DNA of 64,000 nt, from positions 76,152,021-76,216,020 of the forward strand of contig NC_092807.1 in NCBI RefSeq assembly GCF_040954645.1, read 5' to 3'. The position numbers were made by a program, and so were the translations under genes. The stretch is from Diabrotica undecimpunctata (Eukaryota; Arthropoda; Insecta; Coleoptera; Chrysomelidae). Under the pieces are notes generated by a model. That model did no database searches, was not told the origin of the DNA, and saw only the letters and a program-made list of their open reading frames with translations. Positions 54,415 through 64,000 of the stretch are shown piece after piece (the first letter of the stretch is position 1; each line of letters begins with the position of its first letter).

Positions 54415-54536
54415 GAACTGATGATGCTTCTTGATTAAGAAGCAAAACGTCTTCAATAAATAGATGAAGTAGCCACCTTCTTTGTCTTTTATTTATTGAA
54501 GACGTTTTGCTTCTTAATCAAGAAGCATCATCAGTT
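54415..54536. repeat. Palindrome centre between two Penelope-like elements
   Basis: The left arm ends at 54,460 (CTTCAATAAA) and the right arm begins at 54,492 (TTTATTGAAG), with a 31-bp spacer TAGATGAAGTAGCCACCTTC... between them. Each arm contains CTGATGA, T, the 7-bp stem GCTTCTT/AAGAAGC with loop GATT, then AAAA in place of GAAA (left arm 54418-54447). Confidence 0.9.
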
Positions 54537-54620
54537 CATCTAAAAAGAACAATATGAAAAACATCCATGGAAAAGTTATAAGTGTGTTACCTTAAAAAGT
54601 TATGTAGCAGTCAAAGATAT

Positions 54621-55736
54621 CTTCTTCTTCTTCTTCTAATGGCGCTACAACCCTTTGTGAGTCTTGGCCTGCTTAACAATGTTCTTCCATTCTGCCCTGT
54701 CGGATACTTTCCTTCGCCACTGCCTGATGTTCATGGTTTTAAGATCCCTCTCTACGTCGTCTATCCATCTTTTACGGGGCCTTCCTCTTGTTCTGTTTCC
54801 TTGGGGCTTCCATCTCTGGACTACTTTTACAGCTCGATTATCTGGCATTCTTTCTAGGTGACCAAGCCAGTTTAGTCTTTGTGACTTTACAAATCTGACA
54901 ATATCTGCGCTCTGCATTAGTTCATCCAGCTCGTGATTCATTTTAATTCTCCACGAACCATCGCTGCATTGGGTTGGTCCAAATATCTTCCTTAGTATTT
55001 TGCGCTCAAATATTCTCAGTTGATTTTCATCAGTGGTTGAGAGGGTCCACGTTTCACATCCATATGTGACCACTGGTCTAATTACTGTTTTGTAGATTCT
55101 CAGCTTAGACTCACGATTCAGTAACTTACTTTTCATTAAGTCTTTGTATGCATAAAAGCACTTATTACCGCTAAGAATCCGTGCTTGTATTTCTTGACTG
55201 ATGTTGTTGTTGTCATTTATTATTGAGCCTAGGTAGGGAAAAGTGGAGGCATATTTGTAGGTATGGTTGTCTACCTTCAGATTCTCATGTTCATTCGATT
55301 TTGTGCACTCCATATATTTTGTTTTGCTTTCATTTATATATAGACCAAACGTAGCAGCTTCTCGTTTCAGTTCTATAACTTTTTCGCTTAATACACTTTT
55401 GTTGCGGCTTATTATGGCAACATCATCCGCATATGCGCATATTTGCATAGATCTTGTATTAATACAGCCGTTTATATCCAGTTTTCTAACAACAGCTTCT
55501 AAAGTTAGATTAAAAAGTGTTGTTGATAAGGCATCCCCTTGTCTAACTCCATTTTCAATATCAAAGGCCTGCGTCATATCTCCATCTATTTTCACCATAG
55601 CTTTGGAACCCTCCAGAGTCATTCGTATAAGTTTAACCAACTTATTGGGTATCCCTAACATAGATAGTTGCTTTAACATCTTTTGTCGATCTACTCCATC
55701 AAACGCCTGTTTGAAATCGATATACAAGTTGTAATT
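54621..55736 (-). mobile_element. 5'-truncated LINE with intact frame and GAA tail
   Basis: A minus-strand insertion flanked by GTCAAAGATAT at 54610-54620 and 55737-55747. Its 3' end (left side) is an (AGA)n tail and its 5' end is truncated within the RT domain. On the right the duplication is followed by an extra 18-bp tandem copy (to 55,764), absent from the sister element. Confidence 0.9.
54645..55727 (-). CDS. LINE ORF2 C-terminal two-thirds: RT palm to C-terminus
   Basis: 360 codons without a stop. YIDFKQAFDGVDRQKMLKQL is RT motif A, ENGVRQGDALSTTLFNLTLE motif B, and SMQICAYADDVAIISRN carries the catalytic YADD. YLGSIINDNN, VIRPVVTYGCETWTLSTTDE, QLRIFERKILRKIFGPTQ, RLNWLGHLERMPDNRAVK and RTRGRPRKRWIDDVERD follow: the thumb and C-terminal tail typical of RTE-like/craniofacial-protein-like insect LINEs. 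The endonuclease and RT fingers are missing because of 5' truncation, so it cannot act alone. The unbroken frame shows recent insertion. Confidence 0.9.
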   Translation of the reverse strand: MYIDFKQAFDGVDRQKMLKQLSMLGIPNKLVKLIRMTLEGSKAMVKIDGDMTQAFDIENGVRQGDALSTTLFNLTLEAVVRKLDINGCINTRSMQICAYADDVAIISRNKSVLSEKVIELKREAATFGLYINESKTKYMECTKSNEHENLKVDNHTYKYASTFPYLGSIINDNNNISQEIQARILSGNKCFYAYKDLMKSKLLNRESKLRIYKTVIRPVVTYGCETWTLSTTDENQLRIFERKILRKIFGPTQCSDGSWRIKMNHELDELMQSADIVRFVKSQRLNWLGHLERMPDNRAVKVVQRWKPQGNRTRGRPRKRWIDDVERDLKTMNIRQWRRKVSDRAEWKNIVKQAKTHKGL

Positions 55737-55764
55737 GTCAAAGATATAAAATTGTCAAAGATAT

Positions 55765-56771
55765 AAAATTGTAAAAAAGCTTATGATAATGGACATTAAA
55801 TTAATAAAAGGGATTTGGAAATCTAAAAGACCCAAACGGTCAGATACTAAATCATCCAATACAAAATGAACTAGGATGGGAAAGATTGAGGAACCATAGG
55901 TGTCCCAAAAATTTGAAGATACTATTTGTCATTAAATACCAAAAAATTAGTGTCAAATACTAATTGCAAAAACAGTTCTGCAAATACATCCCAGGATACA
56001 GGACAGTTAGGTTGGATAGAATTCCAATGATTTCTTAAGGAGGTCGTGACACTAGACAAAGGTAAATTAGTGAAAAGAGATACCACATCGAAACTCACTA
56101 AAATGTAACCTTGTGGAAATTCAATTTTATTAATAAATAAACTTAAGTCAAAAGAATCAACAATATTAAAGTTATTATAATTATAAGATTTTGATAGTAT
56201 ATCAGTTAAAAATTTTGAAATATTAATATTAGGTGAATTAATGGAGGAAACAATCGGCCTCATGCTCAATGTGGGCTTATATATTTTCGGTAGAAAAATC
56301 TGGGAGCATATCCATCATAATTATGTAAAAATTTTGCAAGTGGTTGATCTATGATCTTTAAATTTTTTAAATGAGTAATGAATTTATTTATTTTATTAGT
56401 GAATTTAGAGCAAGGGTTGGTAGAGAGAGGTTGATAGTATCTATCATCATCTAACAACGATTGACTCAGACTGAGATATTGATCTATGTCCATGAGGATA
56501 GTGGCATTCACTTTATCACTAGTAACACCGAGAAGATTAAGGTGGGTTTTTAAAAACGATACCGTCTCCCTGTAAATCTATCTAACTCCGATATGGGTTG
56601 TCTAGGGCGATTAGAAAAATTCAACAGAATATTGTTGGAAAGAGACCTAAGAGATAGAAGGTCAGTATTGTCAGCATGTGACAAAATATTTTCAACATCT
56701 GCTAAGATTCTACTAACAGAGTAATCTCTGAAAGATGGCTGTAAGCCAAATTTAGGACCCAAGGATAACAA
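55765..56771 (-). pseudogene. Inverted Penelope-like RT, N-terminal part only
   Basis: Three minus frames (73, 81 and 115 codons) repeat the left element: SLGPKFGLQPSFRDYSVSRI, MNATILMDIDQYLSLSQSLL, then GYILVSFDVVSLFTNLPLSS with motif A. It runs on past a stop-free stretch VSWDVFAELFLQLVFDTNFL, which is broken in the left copy. The catalytic YVDD and GIY-YIG parts are deleted. Confidence 0.85.
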
Positions 56772-57094
56772 CTTAAGAATGTCCTGAGGAACCTCAGTAT
56801 TGGATAAATTTTTAATCCACTTAAGATTAAATGGAATTTTAAATTGGGGGGTGTCTAAAGTTTCTTACGGAGGTGTGTCATGGATTTATGATATACAAAA
56901 TTAAATTTCTTATGTAAAGATGACTCAAAAGTGTCCAACAAATTGTCAGGGAGGTGATTATCAAGAAAAGCAGTGACATTATTGATTTGAGAAATAATAA
57001 ACTTAATATCGGTGTGAACCTTAGATTTGAGAAATAATGTTAGTTAAATACCTCCCTATATGAGAAGGTTTGTGATACCAATCAATTTTAATAA

Positions 57095-57166
57095 TATGAT
57101 TTGCATCACACCTCACAGTCACAAAACTGATGATTTTGTGAGTGTGAATGAAACTCCTTCAATGTT

Positions 57167-57168
<2 letters not shown>
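57095..57168. repeat. Outer terminus of the inverted Penelope-like copy
   Basis: GTCACAAAACTGATGATTTT followed by GTGAGTGTGAATGAAACTCC. It is the reverse complement of 50,908-50,962 and ends exactly at a (TA)n tract. Confidence 0.85.

Positions 57169-57260
<92 letters not shown>
57169..57260. repeat. (TA)n microsatellite
   Basis: A TA tract with one CA interruption between the Penelope-like terminus and the foldback element. Confidence 0.97.
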
Positions 57261-57264
<4 letters not shown>

Positions 57265-57784
57265 TTGAACCAATTTAAAACGGAACATACAATTTAATAT
57301 ATATCTGTTTGAACTGCATTTGAAATAGTGGACCAATATAAAACTTGGACAAAAATAAATCCATACCCGGTGATAGACATTGTATAAAATATCGTTCAAC
57401 TATCAGTCTCCTTTAAAGGAAAGAGGAGATTGCCTAATAGTCGGAGAGATAGAGCCGAAATTTTGAACTGATCAGTAATATGACATTTCTCTATGTATTG
57501 GAATATATTCATTGTAACTGGGTTAAGACTTTGCGGACGCCCCTCGTGGTACAGGGGGTGGCTATACAGGGATGAAGTTGTAATTTTTTTCGGAAAAATT
57601 AACGATCGATAATATGGCTAAAAATTTGCCCAGACTAAGATCTTGGTATAACTAGACGAAATCCCAAAGGGCTGACGAGAGAGTGGATACATAAGGGGTG
57701 GCGGACAGGGGTGAAGTTGCAATTTTTTGGGGAAAAATTAACGATAAGTAATATGTCCGCCATATTTAGCCCCTAAAAACTATA

Positions 57785-58290
57785 AATCCAAAAATCACTT
57801 TCAATAATATCACATTCATTATCTGCTTCATTTTCAATCACTACTTCTCGAACTGATTCTGGCATCTGAGGTCCACTAAACCATTTGAATTTATATGTTT
57901 CATCTTCAAACTCCCTACCATGTTCTTCAACAATCAATTCTGTTGGTACTTTTTTATGAGCATTTGTCCAAATATTTGAAATATAATGAGCTCGCAGTAG
58001 ATGTTGGTGTAATTCATCTTGACATGGTGGTAAGCTTGAAGCATCGAAATTTTTTAGTTTTTTTTTTAAGGTTCGTTCACATCATGCAACTTATACTGCC
58101 GGTTAAATAGTGAAAATCTGACATCGTTTACTTTTCTTTTTGGAATTGTTTTCGTCAGTTATGTTCCATATAAGTGACATACGAAAGCTTCTAAGGTTTC
58201 AAAAACTTCATTTCAATCGAAGTCAGTTTCACCAAGTTGAATAAAAGCATCTTGATACTTATTACATTTAGCGCATGCGTCTAGAATTAC
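57785..58290 (-). pseudogene. C-terminus of an unnamed transposon-type protein
   Basis: Minus frames read FETLEAFVCHLYGT, then KVNDVRFSLFNRQYKL, and after a shift NFDASSLPPCQDELHQHLLR, AHYISNIWTNAHKKVPTEL and ETYKFKWFSGPQMPESV, with an acidic tail. The SLPPCxDxLxxHxxRAxYxxxxW pattern recurs in large uncharacterised proteins that I associate with repeats in insect and cnidarian genomes; the biochemical function is unknown to me. Stops and frameshifts are present. Confidence 0.5.
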
Positions 58291-59299
58291 GGATCTAAAT
58301 GAACGCGCATCATTATTATTTTAATATTTTAAAATAATAATGATGCAAAATTAATGTCCAAACAGAATTTGTAAAATTATAATTAACTAATGAAAAAAAA
58401 TTCAATCAATTTGAAAGTTAAAAAAAAAATATTGAAAATATCTACAAAGTAAATTTCAAAACTTAAAAAATTGATAATTCCACTATTAAATTGATTTTTA
58501 TTAATAATTATTTGTAAAATGTTAAAGGAATTCACAAATTGAATTTTATCTATTGATAAATAGAAATAATATATTTTGTATTTGATTATTAATGTAATAA
58601 TAAATCAAATTTTTCTTATATCTGAACAATCATTATTTATGCAATATAAATTTAAAAACCTTTTTATTGTAATAGAAAATAAGTAAAATTACTATTTGTT
58701 ATACCAAAAATATTTAATAATTAACATTATAAAATTACTTTAATTTAATAAAATATCAAATATCAAACATTTATTCAATTAAAAATTAATTCGTAAAATA
58801 TTTATATTTAAGAAAAAAATATGATTTGTAGAGTAAATATGACTTTAGTTTGGAAAAAAAACATTATCATAATATCATTTTAATACTACAAAATATTCTA
58901 TAAAAGATTCAGACGATGACGTAGAGTTTTATCAAATGTTTTAGAAAAGTTTTTCTAAATTTTTTTTCTTATCGGAAAAATCGTTTGAAAATTTTTGGAA
59001 AAAAAATCATGGTATAACTTACAGAAAATTGAAAGGATTCTACAAATTAGATTTTACCTCAAAAAATTACGAAAATTTTCATTTACGGAAATTTTTTTGG
59101 AAAATTTTGAGGAAAACTCTACTTGACGCTTCTCAGAATAGTAACAGAAGTGAGCATACAAATTTTCAAATTAATCGGTATAAAAATATCATAATAAAAT
59201 CAGTTTGAAAATTGTTACCGAGACCTAAAATGCGCAGGCAAGTGGTACATTTGACCCCGTTTTGTGGCTCTCTGTACCAACCCAGCTGTCCGCCCTTTT
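58291..59299. other. AT-rich interior of the foldback element
   Basis: A very A/T-rich kilobase with no recognisable coding. It contains the small hairpin TTATTATTTTAAT/ATTTTAAAATAATAA near 58,311-58,345. Confidence 0.5.
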
Positions 59300-59916
59300 G
59301 GATTTAAAGTTTTTAGGGGCTAAGTAATGAGCCATGAAAATGGCGGACATATTACTTATCGTTAATTTTTCCCCAAAAAATTGCAATTTCACCCCTGTCC
59401 GCCACACCTTATGTATCTACTCTCGCGTCCGCCCTTTGGGATTTCGTCTAGTTATACCAAGATCTTACTCTGGGCAAATTTTCAGCCATATTATCGATCG
59501 TTAATTTTTCCGAAAAAAATGACAACTTTATCCCTGTATAGCCACCCCCTGTACCACGAGGGGCGCCCGCCTGTAAGGCAAAGTCTTAACCCAGTTACAA
59601 TGAATATATTCCAATAGAGAAATGTCATATTACTGATCAGTTCAAAATTTCGGCTCTATCTCTTGGACTATAAGGAAGCGATAAGTGGTTTGACAGCATA
59701 ATAACTGCTTGTTTAGTCTAGTTTTTTCAGTGATTCTAGGCAACCTATTTGGGTGGAGTTTTGACTTGTTCTTGAATGAGTTCCGAATCCAGCAGCCCGC
59801 TGAAGTATTGAATTTTTATAATATAATTATTTGACAACCTTTTGTTGGCCAACCACCTAGAGCGGAGTTGAGCCGAAATACATTGATTTCCTATGTTCCG
59901 TTTTAAATTCGTTCAA

Positions 59917-59920
<4 letters not shown>

Positions 59921-59980
<60 letters not shown>
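59921..59980. repeat. (TA)n microsatellite
   Basis: A TA tract between the foldback element and the pogo-like element. Confidence 0.97.
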
Positions 59981-59983
<3 letters not shown>

Positions 59984-60805
59984 CATACTCCCTCTATAAC
60001 GAACACGGTTATTACGAGGATTCTCTTATAACGAGGTACATTAGATATCCCGTGAAATTTCTATTGAACTATAACCCTCTATAGCGAGGTAAATTTGGTT
60101 ATAACGAGATAAAATAAGATTGAAAAACGTGTTTTTTTACGTTTTGGCCCGGCAGTAACTATAAATAAATACCCTTTTTAACTGCACCGCCCGCAATAAA
60201 ATTCTTACAATTTATGATTCTTAGTTGGAAATTTACAATTTATGATTCACAAGTGTCATTGTAGGAGGTTGACCATTCACACCTAATAAGGTCCTAATAG
60301 ACAAGATGTGGAAAGTGTTTTAAAGGTTGTCAGACACTTTATCCAAAGAAAAAATGCAAATGAAGAAGCATAAAACTGTTTCACATATTTAGAAAATATG
60401 ATAGATAGAATACTGGACAATTTAAAGCCGTCAAAAATGACAAACTTCTTCCAATTGCAGACGAAATAGTTTATGTTATTCTTGAAAATACGCTTTATAC
60501 AGACTTACAGAATACAGATTTTTTGTTTTAACGTATATCATTGACAATAAAAGTAAACAACTCTTTTTTGTTTTAATGTAGTTCATTGACAATAAAATGA
60601 AACAACTTTTTTTCAAAAACGCCATTTAAACAATATTTATTAGCATCTTATATTGCTCCGAATGGCTTCACTATAGAACGTTAATGTTTTAGAAAACTAC
60701 GTATTCATATGTATGCACAGTATTATTGTTGTTGGATATAACGAGATCCGATTATAACGAGGTAATTAGTCTGCCATTTCAGTTCTGGTTATAGAGGGAG
60801 TCTAC

Positions 60806-60807
<2 letters not shown>
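59981..60807. mobile_element. Pogo/Tigger-like transposon remnant
   Basis: Terminal inverted repeats share ACTCCCTCTATAAC (left CAGCATACTCCCTCTATAAC, right the complement ending GAGTCTACTA), with subterminal TATAACGAG repeats on both sides (for example GGTTATAACGAGAT and GAGATCCGATTATAACGAGG). CAG start, TA-rich target and these repeats fit Tc1/mariner pogo-type elements. The interior (about 60,310-60,540, plus) shows a frame-broken RHFIQRKNANEEA-like stretch, probably the C-terminal end of a DDE_1 transposase. Confidence 0.65.

Positions 60808-60887
<80 letters not shown>
60808..60887. repeat. (TA)n microsatellite
   Basis: A TA tract with one CA interruption, directly following the pogo-like end. 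Confidence 0.97.
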
Positions 60888-60889
<2 letters not shown>

Positions 60890-62039
60890 CCCGCTATCAT
60901 TTTGAGCTCTTTTCATGTTGCAGTAATTTAGCATCACCAAGAAATGCTATCATTTTCTATTTCTAAGTCGTGTATGTTCGTTTAGTGCACCTTTGTTGGC
61001 TTGGCACCGTTGTCGGTTTTTCAATAATCCGATTTTTTTATATATTAAATTTTTTACATCAAACCATCATTTTAACCTCGGGAGGTAAAATTACTGTATT
61101 TTGTATCATTTTAAAGCCAATAGATGTTGCCAGTGTTAATACTTAAAATAATATTTGAAAACATAAAAATATTGATCGGTTTTTTTCAACTTCAAATAAA
61201 GACATTGAAACTACCTGCCGGCCGGCAACAGGTTTTTTATATCAACGTTGAGTTGTTATATTTATTCAATTTAGATATTTTTTCCCAGAGAGTAATGTAG
61301 GGGAATATTTTACATATTTCACTTTCCAAGCTGTTTAATCGAAGCTATCAGTGAATAGTGTAAGATAAATATTGGGTTTTTATGGGATTATGTCAAAAAT
61401 ATTGGTAGTGATTGTGATGAGAATCACGTTTTTAATTATTTATTGTTTGACATTTTGCTTTCCATTCAGGAAATCGTTCCTAAAAAACGTTTTTTGTACA
61501 AAATGTGTATACACATTTTTACATAATTTGTACAATAAACAAGGTTAAATATTGGAAATCGTATCGTTAAATATTAGTTAATTAAAAATGTAATTTTCAT
61601 CTCAATATCGACCAATAATTGTGGCTTAATCACATAAAAAAATAATATTTGACTTTGACCATGCCATAAGAAAGTAGTTCACGGAACCTCGCTAAATAGT
61701 TTTAAAAAATCTTATACAGAAATTTAAATTCTAAATAGTATGAGGGGTAGCCGACGAAAAATTCGTAAAGACTTACAGTTGATTTTGCTTTGTTTTTAAC
61801 AATCTTAAAAGACAAAAAAAATAATTTTTTGCTTATAAAACGTTTTGTATCCATTCTAAAGAAAAATAATTCAAATAAAAGTTGTAGACCATAAAAAGTT
61901 TTTTATGTAGAGAAACACCAAATTTAAATACATAAATAATTGAGATAATTCCAAAGAACCGTAAACTCTAAGATATTATAAAATCATGAATGTGTTGCTT
62001 GTGTGAGTCCATTTCAAAAGGTAAAAGAAATAATAAATT
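60888..62039. other. AT-rich stretch, nothing recognised
   Basis: No coding frame, RNA gene or inverted repeat of note, apart from a short CCTGCCGGCCGGCAACAGG palindrome near 61,216. Confidence 0.4.
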
Positions 62040-62154
62040 AGACTTACTCACAATCAATTTAATTTAACTAATCAGACGACCGGTTTCGCTTTCTACAATA
62101 TGCAAAGCATCTTCAGGTCACGATACAAAGTTAAATAAATGCTGAAAATAATAA
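62040..62154 (-). repeat. Retroelement end with hammerhead-core-like motif
   Basis: On minus: CTGAAGA (62116-62110), T, stem GCTTT/AAAGC (62108-62104 with 62092-62088) and GAAA (62087-62084), then CCGGTCGTCTG. It sits just outside the left arm of the terminal palindrome and should reappear inverted beyond the right edge of the window. Confidence 0.65.
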
Positions 62155-64000
62155 ACCCATATTAGGGTGTTGTCTAATAAAGATAAAACAAAGATAGGTG
62201 ATATAAATTATATAAATTACAGTAATTATGCCAATATTACATGTCTGTGGTTTTTCAAAATGAATAAAATGTTTAAACAGACAAGGTAAGACCCACAAAT
62301 TGGTAAATCAGTCTATTAAACTGTAATGAATTAATAAATAAACAAATAAATAAAACAATACTTACATGCCGGTACTCTATTAATTGATGGTTGAAAGAAC
62401 ATGGTTCAAACTATCTTGTATTGTTGATTGGAGAACCCAAGTCAACTATTGTAATTGTTTAACAGTAAACGGGGAAGTTCTTGAGGAGACAGATTTTATC
62501 CAATGAAGTAGAGATAGGTAAATGTAATTGTTTGTTTGATGAAAGTAATGTTCTATACCATTAAGTTCTTTAAAGTTATTTATATTTATTCTGGAGATAT
62601 ATTTATGAAATGTGTGTTATTTATTGAGATTTTTATTTTTGTTTTGGAAGGTGACAGCTGTGAGACAATGAATAAGAATAGATGTACAAATTGTGTGGGT
62701 GTGCAATTATATCAGCTTGTAATTATCAAATTTCTTTGATAAAGTTATGTTGCAATATATGGCAAATGGTTGTAAAGTCCAATATATAAAGTTAAACATT
62801 AAAATTGAGACACTTTAAGACACACAGAAAACACACAGAAACGGGGGGACGAAACAGACATTAAATTTAAAAAGGGGGAGAATTTTAAAAGAACTACATC
62901 TCTTACTTGGAGACAATGAGTTTTTTATGTTATATATCAGATTTTAGAGGTAAACTTGACAAATGTAGGTTAAAGTGTGACAGTTCTTCTTCTATTTTAA
63001 ATGCTGTAAGTTAGGTTATCTAGTTTTATGAAATAAGCTGATATTAATAAATGTCTAAAAATTTTTTTTTAATTTTTTTTTTTTTTTTTTTTTAATTTTA
63101 GAAAATTTTTAGACATGTATTAATATCAGCTTATTTCATAAAACTAGATAACTTAACTTACAGCATTTAAAATAGAAGAAGAACTGTCATACTTTAACCT
63201 ACATTTGTCAAGTTTACCTCTAAAATCTGATATATAACATAAAAAACTCATTGTCTCCAAGTAAGAGATGTAGTTCTTTTAAAATCCTCCTCCTTTTTAA
63301 ATTTAATGTCTGTTTCGTCCCTCCGTTTTTTAAGTCTTTTCTGTGTGTCTTAAAGTGTCTCAATTTTAATTTTTAACTTTATATATTGGACTTTACAACC
63401 ATTTGCCATATATTGCAACATAACTTTATCAAAGAAATTTGATAATTACAAGCTGATATAATTGCACACCCACACAATTTGTACATCTATTCTTATTCAT
63501 TGTCTCACAACTGTCACCTTCCAAAACAAAAATAAAAATCTCAATAAATAACACACATTTCATAAATATATGTCCAGAATAAATAAGAACTTAATGGTAT
63601 AGAACATTACTTTTATCAAACAAACAATTACATTTACCTATCTCTACTTCATTGGATAAAATCTGTCTCCTCAAGAACTTCTTCGTTTACTGTTAAACAA
63701 TTACAATAGTTGACTTGAGTTCTCCAATCAACAATACAAGATAGTTTGAACCATGTTCTTTCAACCATCAATTAATAGAGTACCGGCATGTAAGTAATGT
63801 TTTATTTATTTGTTTATTTATTAATTCATTACAGTTTAATAGACTAATTTACCAATTTGTGGGTCTTACCTTGTCTGCTTAAACATTTTATTCATTTTGA
63901 AAAACCACAGACATGTAATATTGGCATAATTACTGGAATTTATATAATTTATATCACCTATCTTTGTTTTATCTTTATTAGACAACACCCTAATATGGGT
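62155..64000. repeat. Giant palindrome, arms over 0.9 kb, poly(T) centre
   Basis: The left arm 62,155 to about 63,060 and right arm about 63,101 to 64,000 are nearly perfect reverse complements (ACCCATATTAGGGTGTTGTC at 62,155 matches the last bases of the window). The centre is a T-run, AATTTTTTTT... of about 40 bp. Differences are few point changes and small indels, for example GGGGGGACGAAAC versus the GTTTCGTCCCTCC side. No protein was recognised. Confidence 0.95.

Larger units (their letters stand above)
50905..54460 (+). mobile_element. Penelope-like element, left copy
   Basis: Coding order: a region preceding RT, RT, then a GIY-YIG endonuclease, the defining architecture of Penelope-like elements. 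The 3' end near 54,415-54,460 carries CTGATGA plus a 7-bp stem. The element is mirrored by an inverted, internally deleted copy at 54,492-57,168. Confidence 0.85.
54492..57168 (-). mobile_element. Penelope-like element, inverted right copy with internal deletion
   Basis: Minus-strand copy of the left element, near-identical at base level: frames at 56771-56550, 56511-56266 and 56269-55922 repeat those of 51,652-52,426. It lacks the segment equivalent to about 52,616-54,300 (YVDD through GIY-YIG and most of the 3' UTR): sequence jumps from the AAATCCCTTTTATTA equivalent to the 3' end. A LINE is inserted at 54,621-55,736. Confidence 0.9.
57261..59920. mobile_element. Foldback element with about 0.55-kb inverted ends
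   Basis: The left arm 57,261 to about 57,790 and right arm about 59,300 to 59,920 are reverse-complementary with indels. Shared blocks include GGGTTAAGACTTTG, GGTACAGGGGGTGGCTATAC and TTGGTATAACTAGACGAAAT and their complements. Both outer ends touch (TA)n tracts. The interior carries the C-terminal remnant of a protein on minus. Confidence 0.85.

Noticed and set aside
55267..55734. Plus-strand 155-codon ORF opposite the LINE RT
   Set aside because: Shadow of the intact minus-strand RT frame, which carries all the motifs.

Overview
This is a eukaryotic, AT-rich, transposon-saturated window, most likely from an insect with a large repeat-rich genome (a leaf beetle would fit, but that is inference). 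The evidence is the set of element families: Polinton/adintovirus-like genes, several Ty3/Gypsy lineages including one with an env remnant, jockey-type and other LINEs, Penelope-like elements, mariner/P/pogo-type DNA transposons, a spliced host exon and many long (TA)n tracts. No bacterial-style operons, rRNA, tRNA or CRISPR arrays were recognised.

1-8.06 kb: a decayed Polinton/Maverick (adintovirus-like) provirus. It holds capsid-like, phospholipase A2, packaging ATPase and DUF8207-like genes and a protein-primed DNA polymerase B C-terminus. A Gypsy 3' end interrupts it at 4.69-5.78 kb; there the integrase C-terminus is followed in frame by a TARG1/OARD1-like macro domain. A solo LTR also sits inside the polymerase. 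8.04-13.16 kb: a Gypsy gag-pol pseudogene broken by a second solo LTR of the same family (4-bp duplication AAGC) and by a 5'-truncated LINE (12-bp duplication). 13.16-17.04 kb: an IS630/Tc1-type transposase remnant, then a mariner-like element with TA duplication that contains a complete P-superfamily-like insertion with an 8-bp duplication.

17.67-25.38 kb: an errantivirus-like Gypsy (RT, RNase H, integrase, env) split by a jockey LINE at 19,041-22,725. 25.38-29.2 kb: (TA)n tracts alternating with perfect or diverged inverted repeats. 30.8-35.3 kb: degraded LINEs and a DUF7869-like transposon with a newly noticed terminal motif. 35,451-39,980: a young Gypsy element, with LTRs differing at 2 of 190 positions, a TSD of ACGTT, a tRNA primer site and a polypurine tract. 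40.2-44.2 kb: LINE debris.

45.35-50.18 kb: a third LTR element with 1.3-kb LTRs and an unexplained duplicated flank. 50,219-50,805 (minus): the only convincing host coding exon, resembling the F-box region of FBXO5/EMI1/Rca1. 50.9-57.17 kb: two Penelope-like elements in head-on inverted arrangement, with an intact-frame LINE inserted in one arm. 57.26-59.92 kb: a foldback element carrying a transposon-type ORF remnant. 59.98-60.81 kb: a pogo/Tigger-like remnant. 62.15-64.0 kb: a palindrome of at least 1.8 kb that runs off the right edge.

Most genes here are selfish-element genes acting in cis for their own replication, and nearly all are broken. The value of the window is in its nesting order, the target-site duplications, the accessory domains (macro, PLA2), the recurrent hammerhead-core-like end motif and the host exon embedded in the repeats.
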